Shown: positions 27,003 through 35,696 of the stretch, piece by piece
Position numbering within the stretch: the stretch's first letter is position 1
How the letters are laid out: each line of letters starts with the position of its first letter
Source: Bacillota bacterium
Lineage (GTDB): Bacteria; Bacillota; Clostridia; Acetivibrionales; DSM-1351
Assembly (NCBI GenBank): GCA_023409265.1
Contig: JAEYHZ010000014.1
Location: forward strand, 682,001-746,000
DNA length: 64,000 nt
Direction: 5' to 3'
Program-made: the position numbers and the translations under genes
The notes under the pieces: generated by a model
The model's input: the letters and a program-made list of their open reading frames with translations, nothing else
Told to the model about the DNA's origin: nothing
Database searches by the model: none

Positions 27003-28478
27003 ATGGACAATAGATTTGCCATTTCCGAATACCCAAACACAACTGACATTACAAAACAGCTTGATGAACTGATCAAAAAACCTATCTACACTATAAAACC
27101 TGATGCACTAAAAAAATATGAAGAAGATTATTATGAGAAAAATTGCGCCACCTCCAAAAGGATGATCCAGGAGGCCAAAGATATTATTCCGGGCGGTGTT
27201 CAGCACAATCTGGCTTTTAACCATCCTTTTCCTCTGGTTTTCACAAAGGCGGAAGGCGCATATTTATATGATATGGACGGAAACAGATACTATGACTTTC
27301 TGCAGGCCGGGGGCCCCACTGTGCTTGGCAGCAATCCTGTTGAGGTCCGAAGCAGGGTTATTGAGTTGCTGAATGACTGCGGTCCATCCACAGGACTTTT
27401 TCACGAATTTGAATATAAGCTGGCCAGGAAAATATCAGACAATTTCGAAACAGTACAAATGTTCCGAATGCTGGGGTCAGGAACTGAAGCCTGCATGGCA
27501 GCCATAAGAGTTGCCCGTCTGGCCACAGGAAAGAAGTACATATTAAAAATGGGCGGCGCCTATCATGGCTGGAGCGATCAGTTGGCTTACGGCATAAGGA
27601 TTCCCGGCTCAAAGTGGACACAGGCTCATGGTGTCCCTCATTTCTGTTTTAAGCATACACAGGAGTTTTTCCCCAATGATCTTAAGGATCTGGAAAGAAA
27701 ACTGCGAAGAAACAGTCTCCGGGGCGGTACTGCCGCTGTTATGATTGAGCCGGTAGGTCCCGAGAGTGGAACCAGACCGCTTGACAAGGACTTTAATAAG
27801 GGGGCCGAGGCACTTTGCAGGAAATACGGTGCGCTACTGATTTTTGACGAGGTTGTTACAGCTTTTAGAATAGGTATGGCAGGCGCCCAGGGCTACTTTG
27901 GAGTTTCTCCGGATCTGACGGTGTTTGGCAAGGTAGTAGCAGGTGGTTATCCGGGCGCCGGAGGACTAGGCGGTAAAAAGGAATACATGAAGTACCTTTC
28001 AGCCGGTATACAGTCCGGTGACAAGCATAAAAAAGCACTTATCGGAGGCACCATGGCTGCCAATCCTCTGAGCTGCGTTGCCGGCTATTACACCTTGTGT
28101 GAAATTGAAAGCACCAATGCTGCTCAAAAAGCAGGCCTTATGGGAGATAAGCTTGTTGCAGGCCTTCAGGCTCTGGTTAAAAAGCACAATCTACCCTTTG
28201 TAGTCTTTAATCAAGGCTCCATATGCCATCTTGAAACAGTAGGAACAATGCATTATTCAATAAACTGGTCCAAACCCTGGCAAATACCTGATGTTCTCAA
28301 GGCTACCTCAGAGCGAAAGAAGGAAATGGAGCATATGGGTGCAGCTTATATGGCAGAAGGCCTTGTTACACTGGCCGGAAGCAGGCTGTACACAAGTGCT
28401 GCCTATACAGATGAGATGATTGAGGACGCGCTTGTGAGATTTGACAGAGTGTTTGCCAATGTCGGAATAATGGGTTGA
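27003..28478 (+). CDS. class III aminotransferase (glutamate-1-semialdehyde aminomutase-like)
   Basis: 491 residues from the ATG at 27003, preceded by GGAGGG. It is a PLP fold type I enzyme: phosphate/ring motif GSGTEACMAAIRVAR, GGAYHGW, the Asp in LLIFDEVVTAFRIG, and the PLP Lys in FGKVVAGGYPGAG. It resembles glutamate-1-semialdehyde aminomutase but has an N-terminal extension of about 60 residues and lies outside any heme operon. A catabolic transaminase or aminomutase role with the adjacent aldolase is inferred. It is the first gene of the TetR-controlled rightward operon. Confidence 0.9.
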   Translation: MDNRFAISEYPNTTDITKQLDELIKKPIYTIKPDALKKYEEDYYEKNCATSKRMIQEAKDIIPGGVQHNLAFNHPFPLVFTKAEGAYLYDMDGNRYYDFLQAGGPTVLGSNPVEVRSRVIELLNDCGPSTGLFHEFEYKLARKISDNFETVQMFRMLGSGTEACMAAIRVARLATGKKYILKMGGAYHGWSDQLAYGIRIPGSKWTQAHGVPHFCFKHTQEFFPNDLKDLERKLRRNSLRGGTAAVMIEPVGPESGTRPLDKDFNKGAEALCRKYGALLIFDEVVTAFRIGMAGAQGYFGVSPDLTVFGKVVAGGYPGAGGLGGKKEYMKYLSAGIQSGDKHKKALIGGTMAANPLSCVAGYYTLCEIESTNAAQKAGLMGDKLVAGLQALVKKHNLPFVVFNQGSICHLETVGTMHYSINWSKPWQIPDVLKATSERKKEMEHMGAAYMAEGLVTLAGSRLYTSAAYTDEMIEDALVRFDRVFANVGIMG

Positions 28479-28532
28479 TAAAAGCATTTTGGAATATGTT
28501 TTATAAATGATATTGTGTAATGGAGGTTGGGA

Positions 28533-29738
28533 ATGGTTTTGCAGGAAGCTAGAGAGCATGTAGTCATGGCAGGTAGAAGGCTTGTGGAAACAGGCCTTAT
28601 AGCCCGTACCTGGGGTAATATAAGCTGTCGAATCAGCAGCAGCCATTTTGTCATTACACCCAGTGGCAGAGATTATTTATCCCTGAAAGCTGAGGACATA
28701 GTCGAGGTATCCGTCACTGACTGCAGTTACAGCGGCAATATAAAGCCTTCATCTGAAAAGGGGATCCATGCTGAGGTCTACAGGCTTCACCCTGAGGTTA
28801 ATTTTGTAATACACACCCATCAGGAATTTGCCTCGGCTGTCAGTGTTCTGCAGCAGGATTCTCTATCAGTTTCGGAAGCTTTTTCCGGGCTGGGTGGTGT
28901 AGTGAAATGTGCTCCATATGGCCTTCCAGGTACAAAAAAGCTACGGCGCGGAATAGCCGGGGCACTGGCTGTTTCTAAAGGAAAGGCTGTTATTATGAAG
29001 AACCACGGGGCACTGTGCTTCGGTTCAGATTACGATGAAGCTTTTGAGGTGGCCCACCAGTTGGAAAAAGCCTGCGAAGAATATATTTACCGGCAGTATA
29101 CCAGTCTCAGCCAGCTGAATGGAAGCGCACCCGCAATGCTTGAGGAATTCGCTCTGTCACGGCTGACAGGCAGGAATGTTTCGGTAACCGATCTTCCATC
29201 TCTTATTTCCTGTGAAAGTGAACGCACAAGTTCAGGGATGATGTTGACTTCCGAAGACAAGAAATACTCTCTATCACTTGAAGACCTGGATGACTCTTTC
29301 GCTAATAATTTCTTTTTATACAGAGAAGCACAATGCCATTTGGATATATATAATAAAAACAAAAATATTAATAATATTGTCCATACTACAACCCCTAATA
29401 CACTGGCTGTTTCATGCTCAAGAATCAAGCTTCAGCCCTTCCTTGACGACTTTGCACAAATTGCCGGTGTATCAGTAACAAATCTGGATTTTTATTCAGA
29501 GGAAATTTCATTTGCACTAAAAAAAGCCTCTGCCGTTTTAGTACATAAATATGGAGCTTTTTGCTGCGGCTCTACAAGAAGTGATGCGATGGCTGTTGGG
29601 ATGGTCGTTGAGAAAAACTGCAGAGCACTGATAAGTGCGGCGTTGTTTGGAAAAGTGAAACCAATTAATCCATTGGAAGCCCGACTAATGCGCTTTGTTT
29701 ATTTGAAGAAGTATTCAAAACAGGCTTATACCAGGTAA
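28533..29738 (+). CDS. class II aldolase/adducin protein with a degenerate second domain
   Basis: 402 residues. The start at 28533 follows GGAGG by six bases. Residues about 1-200 form a complete class II aldolase/adducin domain: TWGNISCR, TPSGRDY, the Glu in SSEKGIHAEVYR, and the metal-binding HTH in FVIHTHQ and His in KNHGALCFG. After a linker, residues about 285-400 repeat the fold but with HTTTPN in place of HTHQ and KYGAFCCG in place of NHGALCFG, so this half should not bind metal. It would cleave or epimerise a phosphorylated sugar, perhaps the kinase product. A dedicated substrate is inference. Confidence 0.85.
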   Translation: MVLQEAREHVVMAGRRLVETGLIARTWGNISCRISSSHFVITPSGRDYLSLKAEDIVEVSVTDCSYSGNIKPSSEKGIHAEVYRLHPEVNFVIHTHQEFASAVSVLQQDSLSVSEAFSGLGGVVKCAPYGLPGTKKLRRGIAGALAVSKGKAVIMKNHGALCFGSDYDEAFEVAHQLEKACEEYIYRQYTSLSQLNGSAPAMLEEFALSRLTGRNVSVTDLPSLISCESERTSSGMMLTSEDKKYSLSLEDLDDSFANNFFLYREAQCHLDIYNKNKNINNIVHTTTPNTLAVSCSRIKLQPFLDDFAQIAGVSVTNLDFYSEEISFALKKASAVLVHKYGAFCCGSTRSDAMAVGMVVEKNCRALISAALFGKVKPINPLEARLMRFVYLKKYSKQAYTR

Positions 29739-29748
29739 TGATAAATTA

Positions 29749-29784
29749 ACCTCCTTTATTCGACCTATAGCGAATATGGGAGGT
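29749..29784 (+). other. intercistronic hairpin before the MFS gene
   Basis: Arms ACCTCC...ATTCG and CGAAT...GGAGGT pair over 14 positions with two mismatches around an 8-nt loop. No T-run follows. It may stabilise the upstream message or reduce expression of the MFS gene. Confidence 0.4.
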
Positions 29785-29835
29785 ATAAGTTTCATTAGTA
29801 TTTTGAGTCCGGCATAAGGATCATGGAGGTTAAAT

Positions 29836-31089
29836 ATGACAAGGGAAACCGGTTTATCACCCTTTCGGTGGCTTATAGTACTGGCCATAATACCTATAAT
29901 TATTTCAACTGAGATGATGTGGTTGTCTCTGGCACCAATATCCAGTCTGGCTGAAAACTATTACCGGGTTGGAGGTATGAGTATAGCCCTGTTTTCCATG
30001 AGCTACATGATTATGTACATAATTTTTTCAATACCTGCCTCCTGGATAGTGGACAAATACGGTTATAGATGCTCTCTGATTATAGGGGCTGCAATAACTG
30101 CTGTTTTTGGACTTGTCAGAGCAGTTTTTGCTGAGAACTTTACCATTGTGATCGCTGCTCAGTTTATAATCGCCATCGGTCAGCCCTTTCTTTTGAACAT
30201 ATCCACCAAAGTACCTGCTAACTGGTTTCCTGTTTCAGAGCGCTCTACCGCTGCAGGACTGCTTACAATGGCTCAGTATATCGGTTTTGCTCTGCCGATG
30301 GTGCTGGCTCCAATGCTTGCGGACAGTTCCGGAATTCCGTATACTTTAAGGGTATTTGCGGTTATTGCCATACTTTCAGCCCTGTGTGCCATTCTTTTCA
30401 CACGAGAGAAGCCCAGAGCGGCCCAGTCAGGCCCTGCAGCACCCATGGAAGATTTTAGCTTTACCTCTATAAAAAAACTCTTCCGGAATAAGCCTTTTTT
30501 TCTTGTTCTCTATGTTTGTTTCATTTCAATAGGAATTTTTAATACCCTCCTGACACTTATAGAACAGATTTTACTGCCACGAGGTATTACTACAGCCCAG
30601 GCCGGAGTTGTCGGAGCAGTTTTTGTTATATCTGGTGTCATTGGAGCTGTCATCCTTCCAATAATTTCTGATAGACTCCGGAAAAGGACTCCATTCTTTG
30701 TAACAGCAATAGCTTTGCTTATCCCCGTTTACATTGGCTTCACCTTTATAGATGCCTTTGTTTTGGTGGCTATACTGGCAGGTATCGCTGGGTTTTCCAT
30801 TATGGGAGTGGCACCAGTGTTATTCCAGCATGGTTCTGAAGTTGCCTATCCAATACAGGAAGGAACCTCCCTTGGAATAATTCTGCTTATGGGCCAGATT
30901 TCCGGAGCTTTATTTGTATATCTGTTCGAGTTTTTCCAGACTTTGACTTCGTCAGTAACATGGCCCATGCTGGGAATAGTACTGCTTACTGCAGCAGTAT
31001 TGCCTGCGGCACTTGTGATAAAAGAATCAAAGCTGGTTAAAGAGAGTGAAGCTTTTGTGTCACAGCAGGAGGCCATCAACCACCCTTAA
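29836..31089 (+). CDS. MFS transporter
   Basis: This 417-residue polytopic membrane protein has about 12 TM helices. The MFS loop 2-3 motif appears as WIVDKYGYRCSLIIGA, and a second-half equivalent as PIISDRLRKRTPFF. The central loop is around residues 190-215. Closest in style to the FLVCR/NarK-like nutrient carriers. It is the third gene of the TetR-controlled rightward operon, so uptake of the pathway substrate is likely; export cannot be excluded. GGAGG precedes the start. Confidence 0.88.
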   Translation: MTRETGLSPFRWLIVLAIIPIIISTEMMWLSLAPISSLAENYYRVGGMSIALFSMSYMIMYIIFSIPASWIVDKYGYRCSLIIGAAITAVFGLVRAVFAENFTIVIAAQFIIAIGQPFLLNISTKVPANWFPVSERSTAAGLLTMAQYIGFALPMVLAPMLADSSGIPYTLRVFAVIAILSALCAILFTREKPRAAQSGPAAPMEDFSFTSIKKLFRNKPFFLVLYVCFISIGIFNTLLTLIEQILLPRGITTAQAGVVGAVFVISGVIGAVILPIISDRLRKRTPFFVTAIALLIPVYIGFTFIDAFVLVAILAGIAGFSIMGVAPVLFQHGSEVAYPIQEGTSLGIILLMGQISGALFVYLFEFFQTLTSSVTWPMLGIVLLTAAVLPAALVIKESKLVKESEAFVSQQEAINHP

Positions 31090-31185
31090 TGCATAATTTT
31101 ATATCTTACATATTATTCTTTAATTGGTATTATTAATGTGAGAAATATTGTATACTTTTATTAACAAATCAGGAGGACAAAAGTA

Positions 31186-32970
31186 ATGGATTATTTATGG
31201 AGTTTGAAAGACCTGTATTCATCCTTTGAGGGAGATGATTTTAAAAAGGATATGGAGTCTTTAAATAATGTCTTGAAAGATTACACTCTGTGGGTTGATA
31301 AGACTATCGAAAACAATGATAATACCAAAGAAAAGCTCGAAAACTTCATAGCTTTGAAGGCAGATTTTTTTAAATTGGCCAGTAAGCTATTTGCATTTTC
31401 TGAGCTTTCATATAGTGTTGATACCAAGAATGAAAAGGCATTAAAGAATTCTGAAAAGGTTCAGGTGAAACTAAGTTCCATAGCTGAGCCGGATGCAAAA
31501 ATCAACAGGTGGATAGGATCAATTCCCAACATTGATGATTTTATAAACTCATCAGAACTATTAAAGGAACACGAATTTTTCCTTAAAGAGATTGTATCAA
31601 AGAGCGACTATCTGCTCAGTGGAAGGGAAGAAGCAGCAATTGCCAAAATGAGAAATACCGGGTCAACAGCCTGGTTAAAACTAAAGGATCTTCTCACTTC
31701 AACCCTTAAGGTTGATATTGAGCTGGAGGGGGAACATAAACAGCTCCCTTTGTCAGTTATTAGAAACATGGCTTACGATGGAGACAGGGAACTGAGAAAA
31801 AAAGCATACCTTGCCGAGCTGAAAGCCTACAAAAAGATTGACGATTCTCTGGCTGCCTGCCTGAACGGCATAAAAGGTGAAGTTATTACCGTTGCTGACA
31901 TGAGAGGCTTCAAATCACCTCTGGAGGAAACTCTTTTCAACTCAAGAATGGATGAAGAAACTCTTGCCGCAATGCTCGATGCAATGAGGGAAAGCCTTCC
32001 CGCTTTCAGAAAGTACCTGAAGGTTAAGGGTGAATTACTTGGCAGTAAAACCGGTCTCCCATTCTTTGATTTATTTGCTCCGGTGGGTGAAGTAAATAAA
32101 AAATATTCATATGAAGAAGCACAAAAAGTTGTTGTAGACAATTTCAGAACCTTTAGTGACAGACTTGCAGATTTTGCAAAGAGAGCCATAGAAAACAGCT
32201 GGATAGATGTTTATCCGAGAGAAGGCAAGATCGGGGGAGCTTTCTGTGAAAATCTGCATGCCATAGGTCAGAGCAGAGTAATGCTTAACTATGGCGAAAC
32301 CTTCAGCGATATCCTTACTATGGCTCATGAGCTGGGACATGGCTTTCATGACGATTGCGTAGTAAACGAGAGCATACTGAACAGTGATTATCCAATGCCG
32401 TTGGCTGAAACAGCTTCCATCTTCTGTGAAACAATAGTTAAAAAGTCTGCTGTGAAAACAGCTACCAGGGATGAAGCTTTTGCCATACTGGAAATGGAGC
32501 TCAGCGACTGTACTCAGGTTATTGTAGATATATACAGCCGTTTCCTTTTTGAAAGTGAATTATTCGAGAGAAGGAAAAACAGCTCACTGACTACTGAAGA
32601 AGTAAATGAAATAATGTTGTGGGCTCAAAAGGAAGCTTACGGTGATGGTCTGGATCCTGAGTATCTCCACAAGTATATGTGGGCATGCAAACCTCACTAC
32701 TATACTGCAAATGCCAATTTCTACAACTTCCCCTATGCCTTCGGCCAGCTTTTTGCCAAGGGGCTTTATGCTGAGTATGAAAAAAGGGGAAATTCTTTCG
32801 TAAGGGATTATGAAAAGCTTTTAAGCGTGACAGGTAAAAATAAAATAGCAGATGTAACAAAGCTTATGAACGTTGATGTCAGAAATATTGACTTTTGGAA
32901 AAGCTCTTTAAAGACAATAGAAGAGGATATTGAAAAGTTTGTTGAGCTGAGCATGGAGAAGCTAAAGTAA
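31186..32970 (+). CDS. pepF: oligoendopeptidase F (M3B metallopeptidase)
   Basis: 594 residues, the normal length for PepF. The zinc-binding HEXXH is seen in TMAHELGHGFHDD, and the third ligand Glu lies in the downstream PLAETASIFCET motif. The N-terminal helical half covers the active-site cleft. It is a cytoplasmic enzyme that cleaves oligopeptides of about 7 to 17 residues, complementing the oligopeptide importer at 3680. GGAGG precedes the ATG. The gene seems monocistronic. Confidence 0.95.
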   Translation: MDYLWSLKDLYSSFEGDDFKKDMESLNNVLKDYTLWVDKTIENNDNTKEKLENFIALKADFFKLASKLFAFSELSYSVDTKNEKALKNSEKVQVKLSSIAEPDAKINRWIGSIPNIDDFINSSELLKEHEFFLKEIVSKSDYLLSGREEAAIAKMRNTGSTAWLKLKDLLTSTLKVDIELEGEHKQLPLSVIRNMAYDGDRELRKKAYLAELKAYKKIDDSLAACLNGIKGEVITVADMRGFKSPLEETLFNSRMDEETLAAMLDAMRESLPAFRKYLKVKGELLGSKTGLPFFDLFAPVGEVNKKYSYEEAQKVVVDNFRTFSDRLADFAKRAIENSWIDVYPREGKIGGAFCENLHAIGQSRVMLNYGETFSDILTMAHELGHGFHDDCVVNESILNSDYPMPLAETASIFCETIVKKSAVKTATRDEAFAILEMELSDCTQVIVDIYSRFLFESELFERRKNSSLTTEEVNEIMLWAQKEAYGDGLDPEYLHKYMWACKPHYYTANANFYNFPYAFGQLFAKGLYAEYEKRGNSFVRDYEKLLSVTGKNKIADVTKLMNVDVRNIDFWKSSLKTIEEDIEKFVELSMEKLK

Positions 32971-33026
32971 CATTTAATCATACCTCCGCAGTGTTTAATG
33001 TAAATATAGGAAATGTGTTCTTTGGC

Positions 33027-33055
33027 TTGACTTGTATACTTTAGTATGATAATAT
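33027..33055 (+). promoter_or_regulatory. consensus promoter of the aspS leader region
   Basis: TTGACT and TAATAT are spaced by 17 bp. Transcription would start near 33062, just ahead of the attenuator and about 820 bp before aspS. Confidence 0.7.
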
Positions 33056-33061
33056 AACGAA

Positions 33062-33252
33062 AAATAACGAAGTAGGAAGCTGCTAATATGTTTAAAATTC
33101 AGTTTGAAAAACTGAATAAAGGGAACAATATTTAGCGCTTGTAACTGTGTTAAAATCACAGGTGCAAGCGCTTAAAGTGTTGTACCTGTGTGGAGACTGA
33201 TACAGTAAGAACCACACTGGTAAATATGAATTTACTTGTGTGGTTCTTTTTA
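33062..33252 (+). ncRNA. leader RNA with mutually exclusive helices and terminator (attenuator candidate)
   Basis: About 190 nt. In order: AGTAG/CTGCT (33071-33084) over the ribosome binding site; a perfect 9-bp hairpin ATTCAGTTT/AAACTGAAT (33097-33117); hairpin AGCGCTTG/CAAGCGCT (33134-33172) enclosing CTGTG/CACAG. CACAGGT (33157-33163) can instead pair with ACCTGTG (33184-33190). CCTGTGTGG (33185-33193) can pair 8 of 9 with CCACACTGG (33212-33220). CCACAC also forms the terminator stem AAGAACCACAC/GTGTGGTTCTT (33207-33248), followed by further T. This nesting is the signature of a transcription attenuator or riboswitch. No known riboswitch core was recognised. Confidence 0.65.
33088..33135 (+). 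CDS. putative leader peptide MFKIQFEKLNKGNNI
   Basis: Fifteen codons inside the attenuator. AGGAAG lies eight to ten bases upstream of the ATG, and the stop TAG overlaps the 5' arm of the third hairpin. Three of the last six codons are for Asn (positions 10, 13 and 14). A ribosome halted at codon 10 would leave the third hairpin intact, which favours the antiterminator. One reaching the stop codon would block that hairpin, free CACAGGT and favour termination. Sensing of Asn-tRNA charging or of a ribosome-targeting drug are the two obvious readings; neither is shown. Confidence 0.5.
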   Translation: MFKIQFEKLNKGNNI

Positions 33253-33288
33253 AATTCTTTTTTATGGATTGAAAGGGTGTGATATTAA

Positions 33289-33345
33289 GGAACAGTTAAC
33301 TGTTCCCAAGGTGTTCAAACAGTGAGGATGACTTTTCCAATGAAC
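33289..33345 (+). other. palindromes between attenuator and T-box
   Basis: A perfect 18-bp palindrome GGAACAGTTAACTGTTCC (33289-33306) is followed by an inverted repeat CCAAGGTGTTCA/TGAACACTTGG with one bulge (33306-33345). They may be RNA hairpins in the read-through transcript or protein-binding sites. Confidence 0.45.
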
Positions 33346-33399
33346 ACTTGGCATAAATACAATGACTGCATAGATTAATTTGGATTATATGTTATTTTG

Positions 33400-33838
33400 G
33401 AATGGCAACGACGAAGAGAAGTAGCGCGACTTATCGTTTCCAGTGAGTGGAGAATAGTGAGAACTCCATAAAGTGAATTTGCGTGAATAACACTTTATCA
33501 GCTGCAATCTGAACGTCAGGTTTCGTAATACATTTATTGATTCTCATGAAATGTATATAACGAGGCAATAGATATCCCCCCACCTCCATAGGTGACGGGT
33601 ACCGCTTTGGTTTTCAGTCGGTTAGCATATCTCCCGCCTCGTTGGAACGCACTTAAGGTAAGAAAATTTTTCTACAGCCGAAATTTTTCTGTTGAACCTA
33701 TGCGTTATAACCGATCAGTAGGTGCGCCGTATGCTTGTGCGTTAAACAGCATGGTTTTAATAACCGTTGAGTGACTGTCAGTCAGTAATTCAGGTGGTAC
33801 CGCGGACATTACGTGTTCGTCCTGGACTTTTTAGTTTT
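33400..33838 (+). ncRNA. T-box leader of aspS
   Basis: The 3' part has the T-box sequence AGGTGGTACCGCGG (33791-33804) followed by a GGAC/GTCC terminator and T-run (to about 33838). The 5' part begins with a typical stem I start (ACGAAGAGAAGTAGC, 33410-33424). A large helix AACGAGGC/GCCTCGTT encloses GATAT/ATATC and a CACCT/AGGTG hairpin (33558-33652); another helix AACGCA/TGCGTT spans 33654-33707. The leader would bind uncharged tRNA and allow read-through into aspS. I could not assign the specifier codon by eye. At about 435 nt it is longer than usual. Confidence 0.85.
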
Positions 33839-33882
33839 GGATGAGCTTTTTTTATGCTCAAATATCTATAAAGGAGAAGATT

Positions 33883-35631
33883 ATGAACACATCAAATATT
33901 TATCGTAACAGGACATTAAACAACATTAGTGAAGGCGATGTAGGCCAAACACTTAAGATTGCCGGCTGGGTGGAGAACATACGGGACCACGGCGGTGTAT
34001 CTTTCATAGATCTTAGAGATATGTATGGCGTGATGCAGGTTGTTATAAGAGATACAAGACTTATGGATGGAATAAACAAGGAGCACTGTATCTCTGTTGA
34101 GGGTGTTATTGAGTGCCGCGACGAAGAGACTTACAACCCCAAGATTCCTACAGGAACAATTGAACTGGAGGCACGTACAGTAAGCGTTCTGGGAAAGGTA
34201 TACAAGCAGCTTCCCTTTGAAGTTATGACCTCAAAGGAAACCCGTGAGGATTTACGTCTTAAATATCGTTATCTCGACCTGCGCAACAAGAAGGTAAAGG
34301 ACAATATTCTCTTCCGTTCTGAAGTTATCAGCTTCCTGAGACAGAAGATGACAGAAATGGGCTTTCTGGAAATTCAGACTCCAATCCTCTGTGCATCATC
34401 ACCTGAAGGTGCAAGAGACTATATCGTACCTTCCCGTAAGTACAAGGGAAAATTTTATGCTCTTCCACAAGCTCCTCAGCAGTATAAGCAGCTGCTTATG
34501 GTATCCGGTTTTGACAAGTATTTTCAGATAGCTCCCTGCTTTCGTGATGAGGACGCCCGCGCTGACCGTTCACCGGGTGAATTCTATCAGTTGGACTTCG
34601 AGATGAGCTTTGCTACCCAGGAGGACGTTTTCCATGCAGGAGAAGAAGTTCTTACAGCCGCATTTAAAAAATTTGCTCCTGAAGGTTATTCAGTAACAGA
34701 GGCTCCATATCCTGTTATCAGCTACAAGCAGTCCATGCTTGAATTCGGTACAGATAAGCCCGACCTGCGTAACCCCTTGAGAATTATTGATGTTACAGAT
34801 TTCTTTCAGAAGTGTTCCTTCAAACCATTCCATCAGAAAACGGTTCGTGCTATAAAGGTTCATGCCGAAATGTCAAAGGGCTTCCATGAAAAGCTGCTGC
34901 AGTTTGCTACAACAATTGGCATGGGCGGACTTGGTTATCTTGAAGTGAGTGATGATATGACCTATAAGGGCCCTATCGACAAATTCATACCTGACGATAT
35001 GAAGAGCGAAATTGCAGAGTCGGCCGGACTTGAACCGGGAGATACAATCTTCTTCATAGCAGACAAGGAGGAACGTGCAGCGCTCTACGCCGGCCAGATC
35101 CGTACAGAACTGGGCAATCGTCTTGACCTCTGCGAAAAGAACGCATATCGTTTCTGCTTTGTAAATGATTTCCCCATGTACGAATATGATACTGCAGAAA
35201 AGAAGATAAACTTTACGCATAACCCTTTCTCCATGCCTCAGGGTGGGTTGGAAGCGCTCAATACAAAGGATCCGCTGGAGATTCTTGCTTATCAGTATGA
35301 TATCGTATGTAATGGTATAGAGCTTTCCTCAGGTGCCGTAAGAAATCACAATCTTGATATTATGGTTAAGGCTTTTGAGATTGCAGGCTACACTGAAGAA
35401 GACCTCCAGAAGAAATTCGGAGCGCTGTACCAGGCCTTTCAGTTCGGAGCTCCTCCTCATGCCGGTATGGCTCCTGGTGTTGACCGCATGATTATGCTTC
35501 TTAGAAATGAAGAGAATATCCGTGAGATAATTCCATTCCCAATGAACGGAAATGCTCAGGATCTGATGTGCGGTGCTCCTACTGAAGTTACCGAGACACA
35601 GCTTCGTGAAGTTCACATTAAGATCAGGTAA
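33883..35631 (+). CDS. aspS: aspartyl-tRNA synthetase
   Basis: 582 residues from the ATG at 33883, preceded by AAAGGAG; the frame opened at 33841 overlaps the T-box end. The N-terminal OB anticodon-binding domain is followed by class II motif 2 (FRDEDARADRSPGEFYQLDFEMSF), a GAD insertion domain, and motif 3 as PHAGMAPGVDRMIML. It charges tRNA-Asp, and possibly tRNA-Asn if it is the non-discriminating type. Motif 3 reads APG where most bacterial enzymes I know have ALG. It is expressed from a leader carrying a T-box, consistent with control by tRNA charging. Confidence 0.96.
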   Translation: MNTSNIYRNRTLNNISEGDVGQTLKIAGWVENIRDHGGVSFIDLRDMYGVMQVVIRDTRLMDGINKEHCISVEGVIECRDEETYNPKIPTGTIELEARTVSVLGKVYKQLPFEVMTSKETREDLRLKYRYLDLRNKKVKDNILFRSEVISFLRQKMTEMGFLEIQTPILCASSPEGARDYIVPSRKYKGKFYALPQAPQQYKQLLMVSGFDKYFQIAPCFRDEDARADRSPGEFYQLDFEMSFATQEDVFHAGEEVLTAAFKKFAPEGYSVTEAPYPVISYKQSMLEFGTDKPDLRNPLRIIDVTDFFQKCSFKPFHQKTVRAIKVHAEMSKGFHEKLLQFATTIGMGGLGYLEVSDDMTYKGPIDKFIPDDMKSEIAESAGLEPGDTIFFIADKEERAALYAGQIRTELGNRLDLCEKNAYRFCFVNDFPMYEYDTAEKKINFTHNPFSMPQGGLEALNTKDPLEILAYQYDIVCNGIELSSGAVRNHNLDIMVKAFEIAGYTEEDLQKKFGALYQAFQFGAPPHAGMAPGVDRMIMLLRNEENIREIIPFPMNGNAQDLMCGAPTEVTETQLREVHIKIR

Positions 35632-35632
35632 G

Positions 35633-35696
35633 CCAATCCAAAACGAATTCGGATTGGATGAAAAGAGCCGGGATCATCGTGAATCCCGGCTTTTTA
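35633..35696 (+). terminator. hairpin and terminator after aspS
   Basis: CCAATCC/GGATTGG (35633-35658) is followed by a strong terminator AGCCGGGAT/ATCCCGGCT (35666-35691) with TTTTTATT. Confidence 0.9.

Noticed and set aside
33062..33252. 6S RNA, considered because 6S is near aspS in some Firmicutes
   Set aside because: The sequence folds as serial hairpins with a terminator, not as one long rod with a central bubble; its ends do not pair.
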